This document shows, in pieces, positions 33,954 to 42,709 of a DNA stretch of 64,000 nucleotides (position 1 is the stretch's first letter; every line of letters starts with the position of its first letter). A program made the translations under genes and the position numbers. The notes beneath the pieces are model-generated. The model did no database searches. It was not told the origin of the DNA and saw only the letters and a list, made by a program, of their open reading frames with translations. Origin of the DNA: BRH-c25 sp012519325 (GTDB lineage Bacteria; Bacillota; Clostridia; Lutisporales; Lutisporaceae); the NCBI GenBank assembly GCA_050950645.1, contig JBMNHZ010000005.1, positions 10,075 through 74,074 of the forward strand. Direction: 5' to 3'.

Positions 33954-34400
33954 ATGAAGGTTGTACTTTTACAGGATGTCAAGGGCTTAGGAAAGAAGGA
34001 ACAATTGGTTAATGTCAGTGATGGCTACGCCAGAAACTATCTTTTCCCGAGGAAGCTTGCAGCAGAGGCTACACCAGGCAAGATTAAAGAACTGGAGCAG
34101 AAAAAAAAATCTGAAATAAGAAAGAAAGATAAAGAGAAGCAGGCAGCAAGGGAGCTTGCAGACAAACTTAACAAGTCGGAAATAAGCTTTAAGGTAAAAG
34201 CAGGGGAGAACGGTAAGCTATTCGGCTCCATAACAAGCAAAGATGTGGCTGATGCTGTAAAAGCACAGCTTAAGATAGAGATAGATAAGAAGAAGGTAGT
34301 GCTTCATGATGTTATTAAGGCATTGGGAACATATCCGGTTGAAATCAAAGTATATCCTGAAATTTCAGCCGAAATAAATGTGAAGGTAGTTGATGAATAG
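33954..34400 (+). CDS. rplI: 50S ribosomal protein L9
   Basis: 148 residues, starting MKVVLLQDVKGLGKKEQLVN and GYARNYLFPRKLA, then the long connecting helix rich in Lys/Glu and the C-terminal rRNA-binding domain with GKLFGSIT. It follows gdpP directly, as in Bacillus. Confidence 0.98.
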   Translation: MKVVLLQDVKGLGKKEQLVNVSDGYARNYLFPRKLAAEATPGKIKELEQKKKSEIRKKDKEKQAARELADKLNKSEISFKVKAGENGKLFGSITSKDVADAVKAQLKIEIDKKKVVLHDVIKALGTYPVEIKVYPEISAEINVKVVDE

Positions 34401-34414
34401 GAAGAGGGGTATAA

Positions 34415-36250
34415 TTGGTGAGTCATAACCGAAGCAGCATACGCAGCAAAGATGTATCAATTGATGTACTTGTTGATTTTACAAAAAAACTGTATTCTAG
34501 TGATAAGACCAGAAAACTTGATAATGTTACGGATAATAAAGAAAAGATTTATATAATACACGAAATAGTATCTGGCAAAACGAAAACCCAAAAAATAACA
34601 GAGGACAAGCTTGATTCATTAATTGAAGATATCAAGGACAAGCTTTCTGATGCGGCAGCAAAAAGATATATAGAAGAAAGCATAAAAAGAGAAGTTTTAA
34701 GGCGCATGGAGATAAAAGAAAAAGAGTACTTGAATGAAATGAAGCTGCAGGTTATCAAAAAGCATACAGGCCTTGAAAATGCTTCCACTTTGAAAAAATA
34801 TGCGGATTTGGAGCTAATGAAAAAAGTAAAGCTTACAAAATCAATAATGGATGTAATGCGCCCGCAAAAACTAGAGGAAATAATTGGACAGCAGGATTCC
34901 GTTTCGGCTTTGATATCCAAGATAGCTTCACCTTTTCCTCAGCATGTTATATTGTACGGGCCTCCGGGGGTAGGTAAGACAACCGCAGCCCGCCTTGCCC
35001 TTGAAATCGCAAAAGGCCGGAAACATACTCCCTTCGGCAGAAATGCCAAATTTGTGGAGGTAGATGCAACTACACTTAGATGGGATCCTAAGGAATCTAT
35101 AAACCCACTTTTGGGTTCGGTTCATGATCCTATTTTTCAAGGGGCTAATAAAGAGCTTGCAGAAATGGGGGTCCCTGAGCCCAAGCCGGGCCTGGTTACA
35201 GAAGCTCACGGAGGAATTCTATTTATTGATGAAATCGGTGAGCTGGATGTGATGTTCCAGAATAAGCTGCTCAAGGTGCTTGAGGATAAGAAGGTAAAGT
35301 TTGATTCTTCATATTATGATGTAAATAACGAGAATATACCTCGTTATATAAAGCTTCTGTTTGAGGAAGGCGCTCCGGCCGACTTCATACTTATCGGAGC
35401 AACCACAAGGCCGCCGGAAGAGTTAAATCCGGCTCTTCGATCCCGATGTGCGGAGGTGTTTTTCAATCCTTTAAGCAGTTCTGATATTGCAAAAATAGTA
35501 TTGAATGCGGCTGATAAGCTTGGCGCAAAAATAAGCACAGAGGGAGAAGAATTAATCAGCAGCTATACATACGAAGCCAGGAAGGCGGTCAATATACTGG
35601 CTGACTGCTACAGCAGCATGATAAATGATATAGAAAACAAGAATGTTGAAATATCCATTGATTGCATAAAAGAAGTAATCAGAAAAGGCAGATACGTGCC
35701 ATTGAACAAGAAAAAAGCCGAAAGCATGAGAGAAATAGGACGGATCAATGGTCTTGGAGTGAATGGCTTTTTGGGTAATGTAATTGAGTTGGAAGCAGTG
35801 TGCTTTGCCAGGGAAGACGAAGCAGGGACTGTAAGGTTCAATGAGACAGCAGGCAGTATGATGAAGGATTCTCTGTTCAACGCTCTGTCTGTTATAAGGA
35901 AAATAACCGATAAAGATATCAGGAAATATGATATTCATGTTAATTGCGTAGGGGGCGCAAAGGTTGACGGACCTTCAGCCGGAGCAGCAATAACCTGCCT
36001 TTTATACTCTGTAATAATGGAACGGCCTGCAAGGCAGGATACCTGTATTACAGGGGAAATATCCATAAGAGGGCGTATCAAAGCCGTCGGCGGTGTTGTA
36101 GAGAAAATCTCGGGAGCCAAAAGGGCAGGCTTTAAGAATGTAATAATTCCTGAAGAAAACAAGGAAGAGGCAAATGGCCTGGATGGAATAAATATAATCG
36201 CTGTAGGCAATATTCAAGAAGTGATTAGTTTTATGTTTGAGGAACAGTAA
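34415..36250 (+). CDS. lonC: Lon-family ATP-dependent protease LonC
   Basis: A 611-residue AAA+ serine protease of the spore-former LonC type. A helical N-terminal region (1-150) lacks the classical Lon substrate domain. The ATPase has Walker A LYGPPGVGKTTAARLAL near 187-203 and Walker B GGILFIDEIGELD. The proteolytic domain has the catalytic Ser in KVDGPSAGAAIT and Lys in GGVVEKISGAKRAG. The start is TTG 34415 or GTG 34418, both after AGAGGGG. dnaB follows after 19 bases. Confidence 0.92.
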   Translation: MVSHNRSSIRSKDVSIDVLVDFTKKLYSSDKTRKLDNVTDNKEKIYIIHEIVSGKTKTQKITEDKLDSLIEDIKDKLSDAAAKRYIEESIKREVLRRMEIKEKEYLNEMKLQVIKKHTGLENASTLKKYADLELMKKVKLTKSIMDVMRPQKLEEIIGQQDSVSALISKIASPFPQHVILYGPPGVGKTTAARLALEIAKGRKHTPFGRNAKFVEVDATTLRWDPKESINPLLGSVHDPIFQGANKELAEMGVPEPKPGLVTEAHGGILFIDEIGELDVMFQNKLLKVLEDKKVKFDSSYYDVNNENIPRYIKLLFEEGAPADFILIGATTRPPEELNPALRSRCAEVFFNPLSSSDIAKIVLNAADKLGAKISTEGEELISSYTYEARKAVNILADCYSSMINDIENKNVEISIDCIKEVIRKGRYVPLNKKKAESMREIGRINGLGVNGFLGNVIELEAVCFAREDEAGTVRFNETAGSMMKDSLFNALSVIRKITDKDIRKYDIHVNCVGGAKVDGPSAGAAITCLLYSVIMERPARQDTCITGEISIRGRIKAVGGVVEKISGAKRAGFKNVIIPEENKEEANGLDGINIIAVGNIQEVISFMFEEQ

Positions 36251-36269
36251 ATTCCGAGGAGTGGATGAA

Positions 36270-37610
36270 ATGAGTGAAATGATACAGAGAATACCGCCCA
36301 ACAACATAGAAGCAGAACAATCTGTTTTGGGAGCCATGCTCCTTGACAAGGAAGCTATATCCGCTGCTACAGAGTTTATTTCCGGAGAAGACTTTTACAG
36401 GGAAGCACATAAGGAAATATTTGATGCAATTGTGGATATTTATAACAAAGGCGAGCCGGTAGATCTTATTACACTCACTGAAAAGCTAAAGACCAGGAAC
36501 ACATTAGAAGCCGTCGGGGGAATTACTTTTTTGACCAATCTTATGGATGCGGTTCCAACGACACATAATGTAAGATATTATGCCAAAATTGTAGAAGAAA
36601 AGTCACTGCTGAGGAAGCTTATAAAATCATCCAATGAAATAATCCAGAAAAGTTATCAGGCTTCGGAGGATGTAGGGGAGATCATAGATAGTGCTGAAAA
36701 AGGAATATTCAATATATCGCTGAACAGGTCTACTCAAGGTTTTGTCCATTTAAAAAACATACTTAATGCAAACTTTGACAGAATAGAGCAATTGTACCTT
36801 AACAAAGGGAAAATTACAGGAGTTCCTACAGGCTTCCATGATCTGGACAACAAGCTTTCGGGCTTGCAGAAATCTGATCTGATTCTGATTGCCGCAAGGC
36901 CTTCAATGGGGAAATCCTCTTTTATGATGAATATAGTACAGCACGCCGCTGTAAGGGAAAAAATCACGACTGCAATATTCAGCCTGGAGATGTCCAAGGA
37001 ACAGCTAACCCAGAGACTGTTGTGTTCAGAAGCTCTTATTGATGCTCACCGCTTAAGGATAGGTGATATTAATGAGGATGAATGGGTAAAGCTGGCAAGG
37101 ACAATGGGCCCTCTATCAGAAGCGCCTATCTATATTGATGATACACCCTCTATTTCCATAACCGAAATAAGGGCAAAAAGCAGGAGGCTCAAGCTGGAAC
37201 ATGATCTTGGGCTTATTGTTATAGACTATTTGCAGCTTATGCAGGGAAGAGGCAGTGCCGAAAGCAGACAGCAGGAGATATCTGAGATATCAAGGTCACT
37301 GAAGGCTTTGGCGAGAGAGATTGATGTTCCGGTTGTCGCATTATCCCAGCTCTCCCGTGCACCGGAAATGAGAGCGGATCACAGACCGGTTCTCTCCGAT
37401 TTAAGGGAGTCAGGTGCTATAGAGCAGGATGCGGATGTTGTTATGTTCTTATACAGAGATGAATACTATTACCCCGATACAGAGAAAAAAAATATAGGAG
37501 AAGTTAATATAGCCAAACAGAGGAATGGCCCTACCGGTACTATTGAACTGGTTTGGCTTGGGCAGTTTACAAAATTTGTAAACAAAGAAAAGCACATATC
37601 AGCAAATTAA
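36270..37610 (+). CDS. dnaB: Replicative DNA helicase DnaB
   Basis: Hexameric fork helicase. The 446 residues hold the N-terminal DnaG-binding domain (PPNNIEAEQSVLGAMLLDKE) and the RecA-like ATPase with Walker A ARPSMGKSSFMMN near 211-223, GLIVIDYLQLMQG and SQLSRAPEMRADHRP. The start ATG at 36270 follows GAGGAG; the longer in-frame start at 36237 overlaps lonC. It matches the Bacillus dnaC position between rplI and purA. Confidence 0.97.
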   Translation: MSEMIQRIPPNNIEAEQSVLGAMLLDKEAISAATEFISGEDFYREAHKEIFDAIVDIYNKGEPVDLITLTEKLKTRNTLEAVGGITFLTNLMDAVPTTHNVRYYAKIVEEKSLLRKLIKSSNEIIQKSYQASEDVGEIIDSAEKGIFNISLNRSTQGFVHLKNILNANFDRIEQLYLNKGKITGVPTGFHDLDNKLSGLQKSDLILIAARPSMGKSSFMMNIVQHAAVREKITTAIFSLEMSKEQLTQRLLCSEALIDAHRLRIGDINEDEWVKLARTMGPLSEAPIYIDDTPSISITEIRAKSRRLKLEHDLGLIVIDYLQLMQGRGSAESRQQEISEISRSLKALAREIDVPVVALSQLSRAPEMRADHRPVLSDLRESGAIEQDADVVMFLYRDEYYYPDTEKKNIGEVNIAKQRNGPTGTIELVWLGQFTKFVNKEKHISAN

Positions 37611-37652
37611 TTTACATAATTGTAACAAGACGAAAATATTTGCTGCTTTATG

Positions 37653-37691
37653 GGGGCTTTCGCAGTATTTTGTAGAAAGCTCTTTGTTTTT
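37653..37691 (+). terminator. Intrinsic terminator after dnaB
   Basis: A 9-bp stem (37653-37661 / 37675-37683, GGGGCTTTC-type against GAAAGCTCT) with a 13-base loop, then TTTGTTTTT. Confidence 0.7.
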
Positions 37692-37713
37692 AATAACAAG
37701 CAAGGCTTTTGCC

Positions 37714-37873
37714 TGTGGATAAATTGTGGATACTGTGCATAATAAAATCATGAGTTAACATAAATCATAAGGAATAATTATAAAAAGGATTATATATGTT
37801 GGTACAAGAGGGATTGTGCAGTTACACGAACATATGTGCATATCTCTGTGGATAATGTGGATAATGTGAATCA
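37714..37873 (-). promoter_or_regulatory. DnaA-box cluster downstream of dnaB
   Basis: On the minus strand: TTATCCACA at 37714-37722, 37847-37855 and 37856-37864, TTATGCACA at 37734-37742, plus one-mismatch boxes at 37725-37733 and 37865-37873. Three boxes at 37847-37873 are directly abutting, and three at 37714-37742 are spaced by one or two bases. All point the same way. The remainder of 37611-38204 is non-coding. Confidence 0.85.
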
Positions 37874-38204
37874 GAATTTTCAGAAAATTGATTTCCTTTC
37901 GATATCTCCAGATTTGAAAGCGAAGGTATGCCAAAAATGCTATGAAGATGTAAGATGCAGTACCATAATTATTTTTAGAATCCATATAATAATTTATATG
38001 TCTCGTGTCAGGCATTATATACAAAACCGTAATATTTGCAAAAAACCTACCGGAGCGTTTCAGCAAGGATGAGGATAGAACAAGCCGCATATCCGCAGAC
38101 ATATTCATGCCTTGTTATATTGACTTGAAAAGCATATTCTGTTAGGATGAAATTTGGATAAAAATACTTTTTATTTGCTTTAAAAGATGGAGGTCGGTGC
38201 CCGA

Positions 38205-39587
38205 ATGAAGTATGATGTCATAATAGTTGGTGCAGGGCCAAGCGGCATATTTGCGGCTTATGAGCTTATGCAATATGATGCCGGTATTAAGGTTGCTATG
38301 CTGGAAAAAGGAAATGAGCTTAGCAAAAGAGCATGTCCAATAAATGATAATAAAATAAAATCATGTATTAACTGTCCCACCTGCAATATTATGAATGGGT
38401 TCGGCGGTGCGGGGGGAATGTCTGATGGAAAATACAACATTACAAACAATTTTGGCGGAGAGCTTTATAAATATATAGGCAGAAAAGAAGCTCTTGATCT
38501 TATGTATTATGTGGATGAAGTCAATTGCAAAATGGGCGGAGCAGATGCCATACTTTATTCCACAGAGAACAGTAACTTGAGAACGCAGGCATTGCGACAC
38601 GATCTTCATTTGCTGGATGCCAAGGTACGGCATATGGGAACGGACAAAAACCTGGTAATAATGAAAAATCTGTATGAGTACCTGAAGGATAAGGTAGAAA
38701 TAATATTTAATAATGAAGTATCGGATATTGAAAAACTGGGAGATACCTTCTACGTAAAAGCGGAAAAAGGAGAATACCAATGCAGTCATTTGATTCTGGC
38801 TGCCGGACGTTCCGGTTCAAAATGGATTTCAAAGATTTGTGAAAAGCTGGGAATAAAGACGGAAAGCAACAGAGTGGACATTGGTGTACGGGTTGAGCTT
38901 CCGGCTTCAATATTTGAACATATAACCAGCCAGGTTTATGAGAGTAAGATCGTATATAGGACAGAGAAATATAATGACTTGGTAAGGACTTTCTGCATGA
39001 ACCCCCATGGAAAAGTAGTCACTGAGAATACAAATGGGATTGTAACAGTAAACGGGCACAGTTATTCAAATCCCAAATATCACACTGAAAATACGAATTT
39101 TGCACTGCTGGTTTCCAATAGATTTACAGAGCCTTTTAAGAACAGCAATGAATATGGTGAATCAATTGCAAGACTTAGCAATATGTTGGGCGGGGGAGTA
39201 TTAGTGCAGAGATTTGGTGATTTGGTAAAAGGACGCAGATCCAGTGACAGGCGAATGGAAAAAAGCTTTCTTCGTCCGACACTGAATGCTACACCGGGAG
39301 ATTTAAGTCTTGTCATTCCCAAAAGACAGCTTGATGATATCATAGAAATGATTTATGCTCTGGATAAGATAGCTCCCGGAACAGCAAATGAAGATACGCT
39401 GCTGTATGGAGTAGAAGTTAAGTTTTATAACTCTCAGGTAGAGGTTGACAACAATCTGGAGACAGCAGTTAAGGGGTTATTTGTTTTGGGTGACAGCTCA
39501 GGAGTAACACACTCGTTATCTCAAGCTTCAGCAAGCGGAGTATATGTTGCCCGTTTGCTCGGAGAAAAATACGCCAAGCATAACTAA
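38205..39587 (+). CDS. FAD-dependent oxidoreductase (uncharacterised dehydrogenase family)
   Basis: A 460-residue flavoprotein with the Rossmann motif YDVIIVGAGPSGIFAAYEL at the N-terminus, a cysteine-rich segment (SCINCPTCNIMNGFGGAGGM, residues about 50-69) that may bind a metal or be redox active, and the C-terminal FAD contact GLFVLGDSSGVTHSLSQASA. The family is widespread in anaerobes; the substrate is unknown. The start is the ATG at 38205 after GGAGGTCGGTG; the earlier ATG at 38187 is part of that site. Confidence 0.88.
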   Translation: MKYDVIIVGAGPSGIFAAYELMQYDAGIKVAMLEKGNELSKRACPINDNKIKSCINCPTCNIMNGFGGAGGMSDGKYNITNNFGGELYKYIGRKEALDLMYYVDEVNCKMGGADAILYSTENSNLRTQALRHDLHLLDAKVRHMGTDKNLVIMKNLYEYLKDKVEIIFNNEVSDIEKLGDTFYVKAEKGEYQCSHLILAAGRSGSKWISKICEKLGIKTESNRVDIGVRVELPASIFEHITSQVYESKIVYRTEKYNDLVRTFCMNPHGKVVTENTNGIVTVNGHSYSNPKYHTENTNFALLVSNRFTEPFKNSNEYGESIARLSNMLGGGVLVQRFGDLVKGRRSSDRRMEKSFLRPTLNATPGDLSLVIPKRQLDDIIEMIYALDKIAPGTANEDTLLYGVEVKFYNSQVEVDNNLETAVKGLFVLGDSSGVTHSLSQASASGVYVARLLGEKYAKHN

Positions 39588-39619
39588 TAACCGGAAATAA
39601 TTTTAAAGAGGTGTTATAT

Positions 39620-40897
39620 ATGTCATCATTGGTAATAGTAGGTGCTCAATGGGGAGATGAAGGAAAAGGAAAGCTTACTGATTATCTTGCCGAGAAAGCG
39701 GATGTAGTAGTAAGATATCAGGGCGGAAACAATGCCGGACATACGGTAGAGGTTGATAATGAAACATATAAGCTGCAGCTTATTCCTTCAGGAATACTGT
39801 ATCCTGATAAGCAATGCATAATAGGTAATGGAGTCGTTCTTGATCCGGAGGCATTTCTGAATGAAATCAGAAATCTAGAGAACAGAGGCATTAGTACAAG
39901 AAATCTCAGGATAAGCGACAGGGCACATATAATATTTCCGTATCATAAGAAGATTGATGAGCTTTCGGAGCTTAAAAGAGGGAGCGACGATATAGGAACT
40001 ACCAAAAAAGGAATAGGCCCTTGCTATGCTGACAAAACAGAGCGGATTGGGATAAGAGTATGCGATTTATTGAAAAAAGAGGTTCTTGCAAAGAAGCTCA
40101 AAGTAAATGTGGAGCTTAAGAATGCATATCTAAAGAAAATGTATGATTTCGAAGGTTATTCATATGATGAAATGCTGGCAAAATATCTCGAATATGCTGA
40201 ACAGATAAGACCTTTTGTGGAAGATACGTCAGTGCTGATTTATGATGCCATAAAAGCAGGCAGGAAAGTACTTTTCGAAGGAGCACAGGGAACGCTTTTA
40301 GACCTGGACTTCGGAACATATCCTTATGTCACCTCCTCTCATCCGATTGCAGGAGGAGTCTGCATCGGTGCAGGAGTAGGGCCTGCTCTGATTGGCAAGG
40401 TTGTAGGAGTTGTAAAAGCATATACAACCAGAGTAGGAAAAGGTCCTTTTCCCACAGAGCTTTTTGATGAGACGGGAGAGCATATCAGGATTGTAGGAAA
40501 GGAATTCGGCACTGTAACAGGAAGGCCAAGGAGATGCGGCTGGTTTGATGCTGTTATAGTCAGATACGCAGCTAGAATCAGCGGGCTTACAGGTATTGCA
40601 GTAACCAAGCTTGATACATTGTCAAATATCCCAACTATAAAAATGTGTGTGGGCTATAGGCTTGGTAAAAAAATAATCAGAGATTTCCCTGCAAGCCTGG
40701 AGGATTTGGAAAAGTGTGAGCCAATATATGAAGAGTTTAAAGGCTGGGGAGATATCAGTGATATTACCGAATATAACAAGCTGCCCACAAGTGTCCTGAG
40801 GTATTTGGAAAGAATCGAAGAAATATGTGGAACAAGAATCTCTCTTCTCTCTGTGGGGCCCAAGAGAAGCCAAACAATTATGATTGATAAATTTTAA
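39620..40897 (+). CDS. purA: Adenylosuccinate synthetase
   Basis: Catalyses the GTP-dependent joining of IMP and aspartate in AMP synthesis. Signatures are the P-loop GAQWGDEGKGKLTDYLAEKA, NNAGHTVEVD, GTTKKGIGPCYADK, EGAQGTLLDLDFGTYPYVTS and GRPRRCGWFD. The 425-residue length is normal. The ATG at 39620 follows AGAGGTG. It lies downstream of dnaB as in Bacillus. Confidence 0.98.
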   Translation: MSSLVIVGAQWGDEGKGKLTDYLAEKADVVVRYQGGNNAGHTVEVDNETYKLQLIPSGILYPDKQCIIGNGVVLDPEAFLNEIRNLENRGISTRNLRISDRAHIIFPYHKKIDELSELKRGSDDIGTTKKGIGPCYADKTERIGIRVCDLLKKEVLAKKLKVNVELKNAYLKKMYDFEGYSYDEMLAKYLEYAEQIRPFVEDTSVLIYDAIKAGRKVLFEGAQGTLLDLDFGTYPYVTSSHPIAGGVCIGAGVGPALIGKVVGVVKAYTTRVGKGPFPTELFDETGEHIRIVGKEFGTVTGRPRRCGWFDAVIVRYAARISGLTGIAVTKLDTLSNIPTIKMCVGYRLGKKIIRDFPASLEDLEKCEPIYEEFKGWGDISDITEYNKLPTSVLRYLERIEEICGTRISLLSVGPKRSQTIMIDKF

Positions 40898-40935
40898 GTT
40901 GTATAAATAAATCTTTTCATAGCAGAAAGTGTATA

Positions 40936-40964
40936 TTGACAAATTGACTTCAACACTGTAGAAT
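40936..40964 (+). promoter_or_regulatory. Strong promoter for the tRNA cluster
   Basis: TTGACA at 40936-40941, a 17-base spacer and TAGAAT at 40959-40964, about 35 bases before the first tRNA. Confidence 0.85.
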
Positions 40965-40998
40965 GTATAAATGTGAGCCGCAAAAATGCTCACATCGT

Positions 40999-41074
40999 GA
41001 CTCACTAGCTCAGTCGGTAGAGCACATGACTTTTAATCATGGTGTCCGGAGTTCGATTCTCCGGTGAGTCACCA
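40999..41074 (+). tRNA. tRNA-Lys (anticodon TTT)
   Basis: Full cloverleaf: acceptor GACTCAC/GTGAGTC, D arm, anticodon loop CTTTTAA, T arm CGGAG/CTCCG with TTCGATT, and encoded CCA. Confidence 0.97.
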
Positions 41075-41078
41075 AAGT

Positions 41079-41153
41079 GGCCCGTTGGTCAAGCGGTCAA
41101 GACATCGCCCTTTCACGGCGGTAACGGGGGTTCGATTCCCCCACGGGTCACCA
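41079..41153 (+). tRNA. tRNA-Glu (anticodon TTC)
   Basis: Acceptor GGCCCGT/ACGGGTC, anticodon loop CTTTCAC, T loop TTCGATT, encoded CCA. It starts four bases after the Lys tRNA. Confidence 0.97.
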
Positions 41154-41159
41154 ATAAGT

Positions 41160-41235
41160 GGGGACATAGCTCAGCTGGGAGAGCATCTGCCTTACAAGCA
41201 GAGGGTCATAGGTTCGAGCCCTATTGTCCCCACCA
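41160..41235 (+). tRNA. tRNA-Val (anticodon TAC)
   Basis: Acceptor GGGGACA/TGTCCCC, anticodon loop CTTACAA, T loop TTCGAGC, encoded CCA. Confidence 0.97.
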
Positions 41236-41341
41236 ACTCATTAATTTTGCTTTGCAAATCAAAAAGACCGACATTCCTTTTAGATATCTTGACACACAAG
41301 AAATTATCTTATATAATTTGTATTGCTTATGGAGAAACCAT

Positions 41342-41418
41342 GGCCCAGTAGTTCAGTTGGTTAGAATGCCAGCCTGTCACGCTGGAGGTCGACGGTTCGA
41401 GCCCGTTCTGGGTCGCCA
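41342..41418 (+). tRNA. tRNA-Asp (anticodon GTC)
   Basis: Acceptor GGCCCAG/CTGGGTC, anticodon loop CTGTCAC, T loop TTCGAGC, discriminator G, encoded CCA. It is separated from the Val tRNA by a 106-base spacer without a recognisable gene. Confidence 0.97.
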
Positions 41419-41421
41419 TAT

Positions 41422-41497
41422 GCTGGTGTAGCTCAATAGGCAGAGCAGCTGACTTGTAATCAGCAGGTTGATGGTTCAATTCCGTTCACCAGCTCCA
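41422..41497 (+). tRNA. tRNA-Thr (anticodon TGT)
   Basis: Acceptor GCTGGTG/CACCAGC, anticodon loop CTTGTAA, T loop TTCAATT, encoded CCA. Confidence 0.97.
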
Positions 41498-41511
41498 TAA
41501 GAAATTTAAGA

Positions 41512-41555
41512 GATATTGCCAACTACTTAAATAAGTAGTTGGCAATATCCTTTTT
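41512..41555 (+). terminator. Intrinsic terminator of the tRNA cluster
   Basis: A perfect 17-bp stem (41512-41528 / 41533-41549, GATATTGCCAACTACTT against its complement) with a 4-base loop and TTTTT. Sequence kin of the terminators at 9699 and 16874. Confidence 0.92.
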
Positions 41556-41656
41556 CGTATTAAATATTTTGCAAACGTATTGAATTGGCGCCAAATACGG
41601 TATATAATATAATTAGACATTTACCTAAATATCTAATTATATTAATAAAAGAGGCG

Positions 41657-41962
41657 ATGAAATTGTCATTACTTAATATGCCGTTTAAAGCTCTTTCCGA
41701 TCCGACCAGACGCAAGATAATACAAATGCTGAAGGAAAAGGATATGACTGCAGGTGAAATAGCAGACAATTTTTCGATGGCAAAGCCCAGCATATCCCAC
41801 CATTTAAGTATTCTGAAGCAGGCTCAGCTGGTAATTGACGAAAGGAAGGGGCAAAATATTTACTATTCTCTTAATACCACTGTTTTTCAGGAGGTTGTCA
41901 ATTGGTTTTTTAATATTAAAGGCAGAAGCGGAGGATTTGAAAATGAAGAAGATAAAATTTGA
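41657..41962 (+). CDS. ArsR-family autorepressor, SdpR-like
   Basis: A winged-helix regulator of about 101 residues with MPFKALSDPTRRKIIQMLKE, the recognition segment AGEIADNFSMAKPSISHHLS and the wing VIDERKGQNIYYSL. There are no metal-binding cysteines, which fits the SdpR subgroup rather than metal sensors. The start is uncertain between ATG 41657, TTG 41663 (best spacing to GAGG) and ATG 41681. It overlaps the SdpI-like gene by 20 bases, the sdpRI arrangement in which a membrane immunity protein controls the repressor. Confidence 0.87.
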   Translation: MKLSLLNMPFKALSDPTRRKIIQMLKEKDMTAGEIADNFSMAKPSISHHLSILKQAQLVIDERKGQNIYYSLNTTVFQEVVNWFFNIKGRSGGFENEEDKI

Positions 41963-42596
41963 TTTAAAAAAGGAGCTGCCGCTAATATTCATAGTAATTG
42001 CAGTATTTGCTATAAGCGTGTATTTTTATCCGGAACTGCCGGATAAGATGCCCACACATTGGAACTTCAAAGGCGAAATTGATGGATATTCAGGAAAGCT
42101 GGCAGGTGCATTTACGATACCTGGTATAAATCTGATTATGTATGTAATGTTTTTATTTATGCCTGTACTGGATCCCAAAAGAGAAAATTACAGACTTTTT
42201 GAAGGCACATATCTATATTTCAGATATTTGTTTCATATTTTCTTTGCAGGATTACAAATATTAATAATTATGGCTGCATTAGGCTACAATGTTGATACGG
42301 GGAAATGGGTTATTCTTGGAACCTTACTTTTGTTCATCCTTATGGGGAATGTGATGGGAAGACTGAAACATAACTACTTTGTAGGTATAAAAACTCCCTG
42401 GACTTTAGCCAGTGAAGAAGTATGGATAAAAACCCACAGGCTGGGGGCAATGCTTTGGACCTGTGGAGGCTTGATAGGAGTAGTACTTACAGTGTTAAAC
42501 ATTAATCTGGGATGGATATTTATAGCTATTCTTATATTCATTACTTTGATACCGGCGGGGTATTCATATATATTATTCAACAGATTGAAAAAATGA
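41943..42596 (+). CDS. SdpI-family membrane protein (DUF1648 plus SdpI)
   Basis: 217 residues with about six membrane helices. The N-terminal DUF1648 part has YPELPDKMPTHWNFKGEIDG, and the C-terminal SdpI part has MGRLKHNYFVGIKTPWTLAS followed by EEVWIKTHRLGAM. In Bacillus SdpI gives immunity to the SdpC toxin and sequesters SdpR at the membrane. No sdpC-like toxin gene is seen here, so the pair probably responds to foreign toxins or has another signal. Confidence 0.9.
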   Translation: MKKIKFDLKKELPLIFIVIAVFAISVYFYPELPDKMPTHWNFKGEIDGYSGKLAGAFTIPGINLIMYVMFLFMPVLDPKRENYRLFEGTYLYFRYLFHIFFAGLQILIIMAALGYNVDTGKWVILGTLLLFILMGNVMGRLKHNYFVGIKTPWTLASEEVWIKTHRLGAMLWTCGGLIGVVLTVLNINLGWIFIAILIFITLIPAGYSYILFNRLKK

Positions 42597-42709
42597 GGGA
42601 CTAACTTTGCATCTTGAAATTTATACTGCCATGCTTAATAATATAGATATCTGTATTTTGCAAGAGGTTCCCTGAAAAAAATCTTAAAGAAGGAGGAATC
42701 GTTGCGAAT

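Noticed and set aside
37755..38108. A 117-codon open frame on the minus strand across the gap after dnaB
   Set aside because: Its repetitive IHIIHII segment is produced by the tandem DnaA boxes; it has no ribosome-binding site and no recognisable protein pattern.
41039..41431. Open frames across the tRNA cluster
   Set aside because: They are produced by translating tRNA genes and their spacers; no protein family pattern is present.
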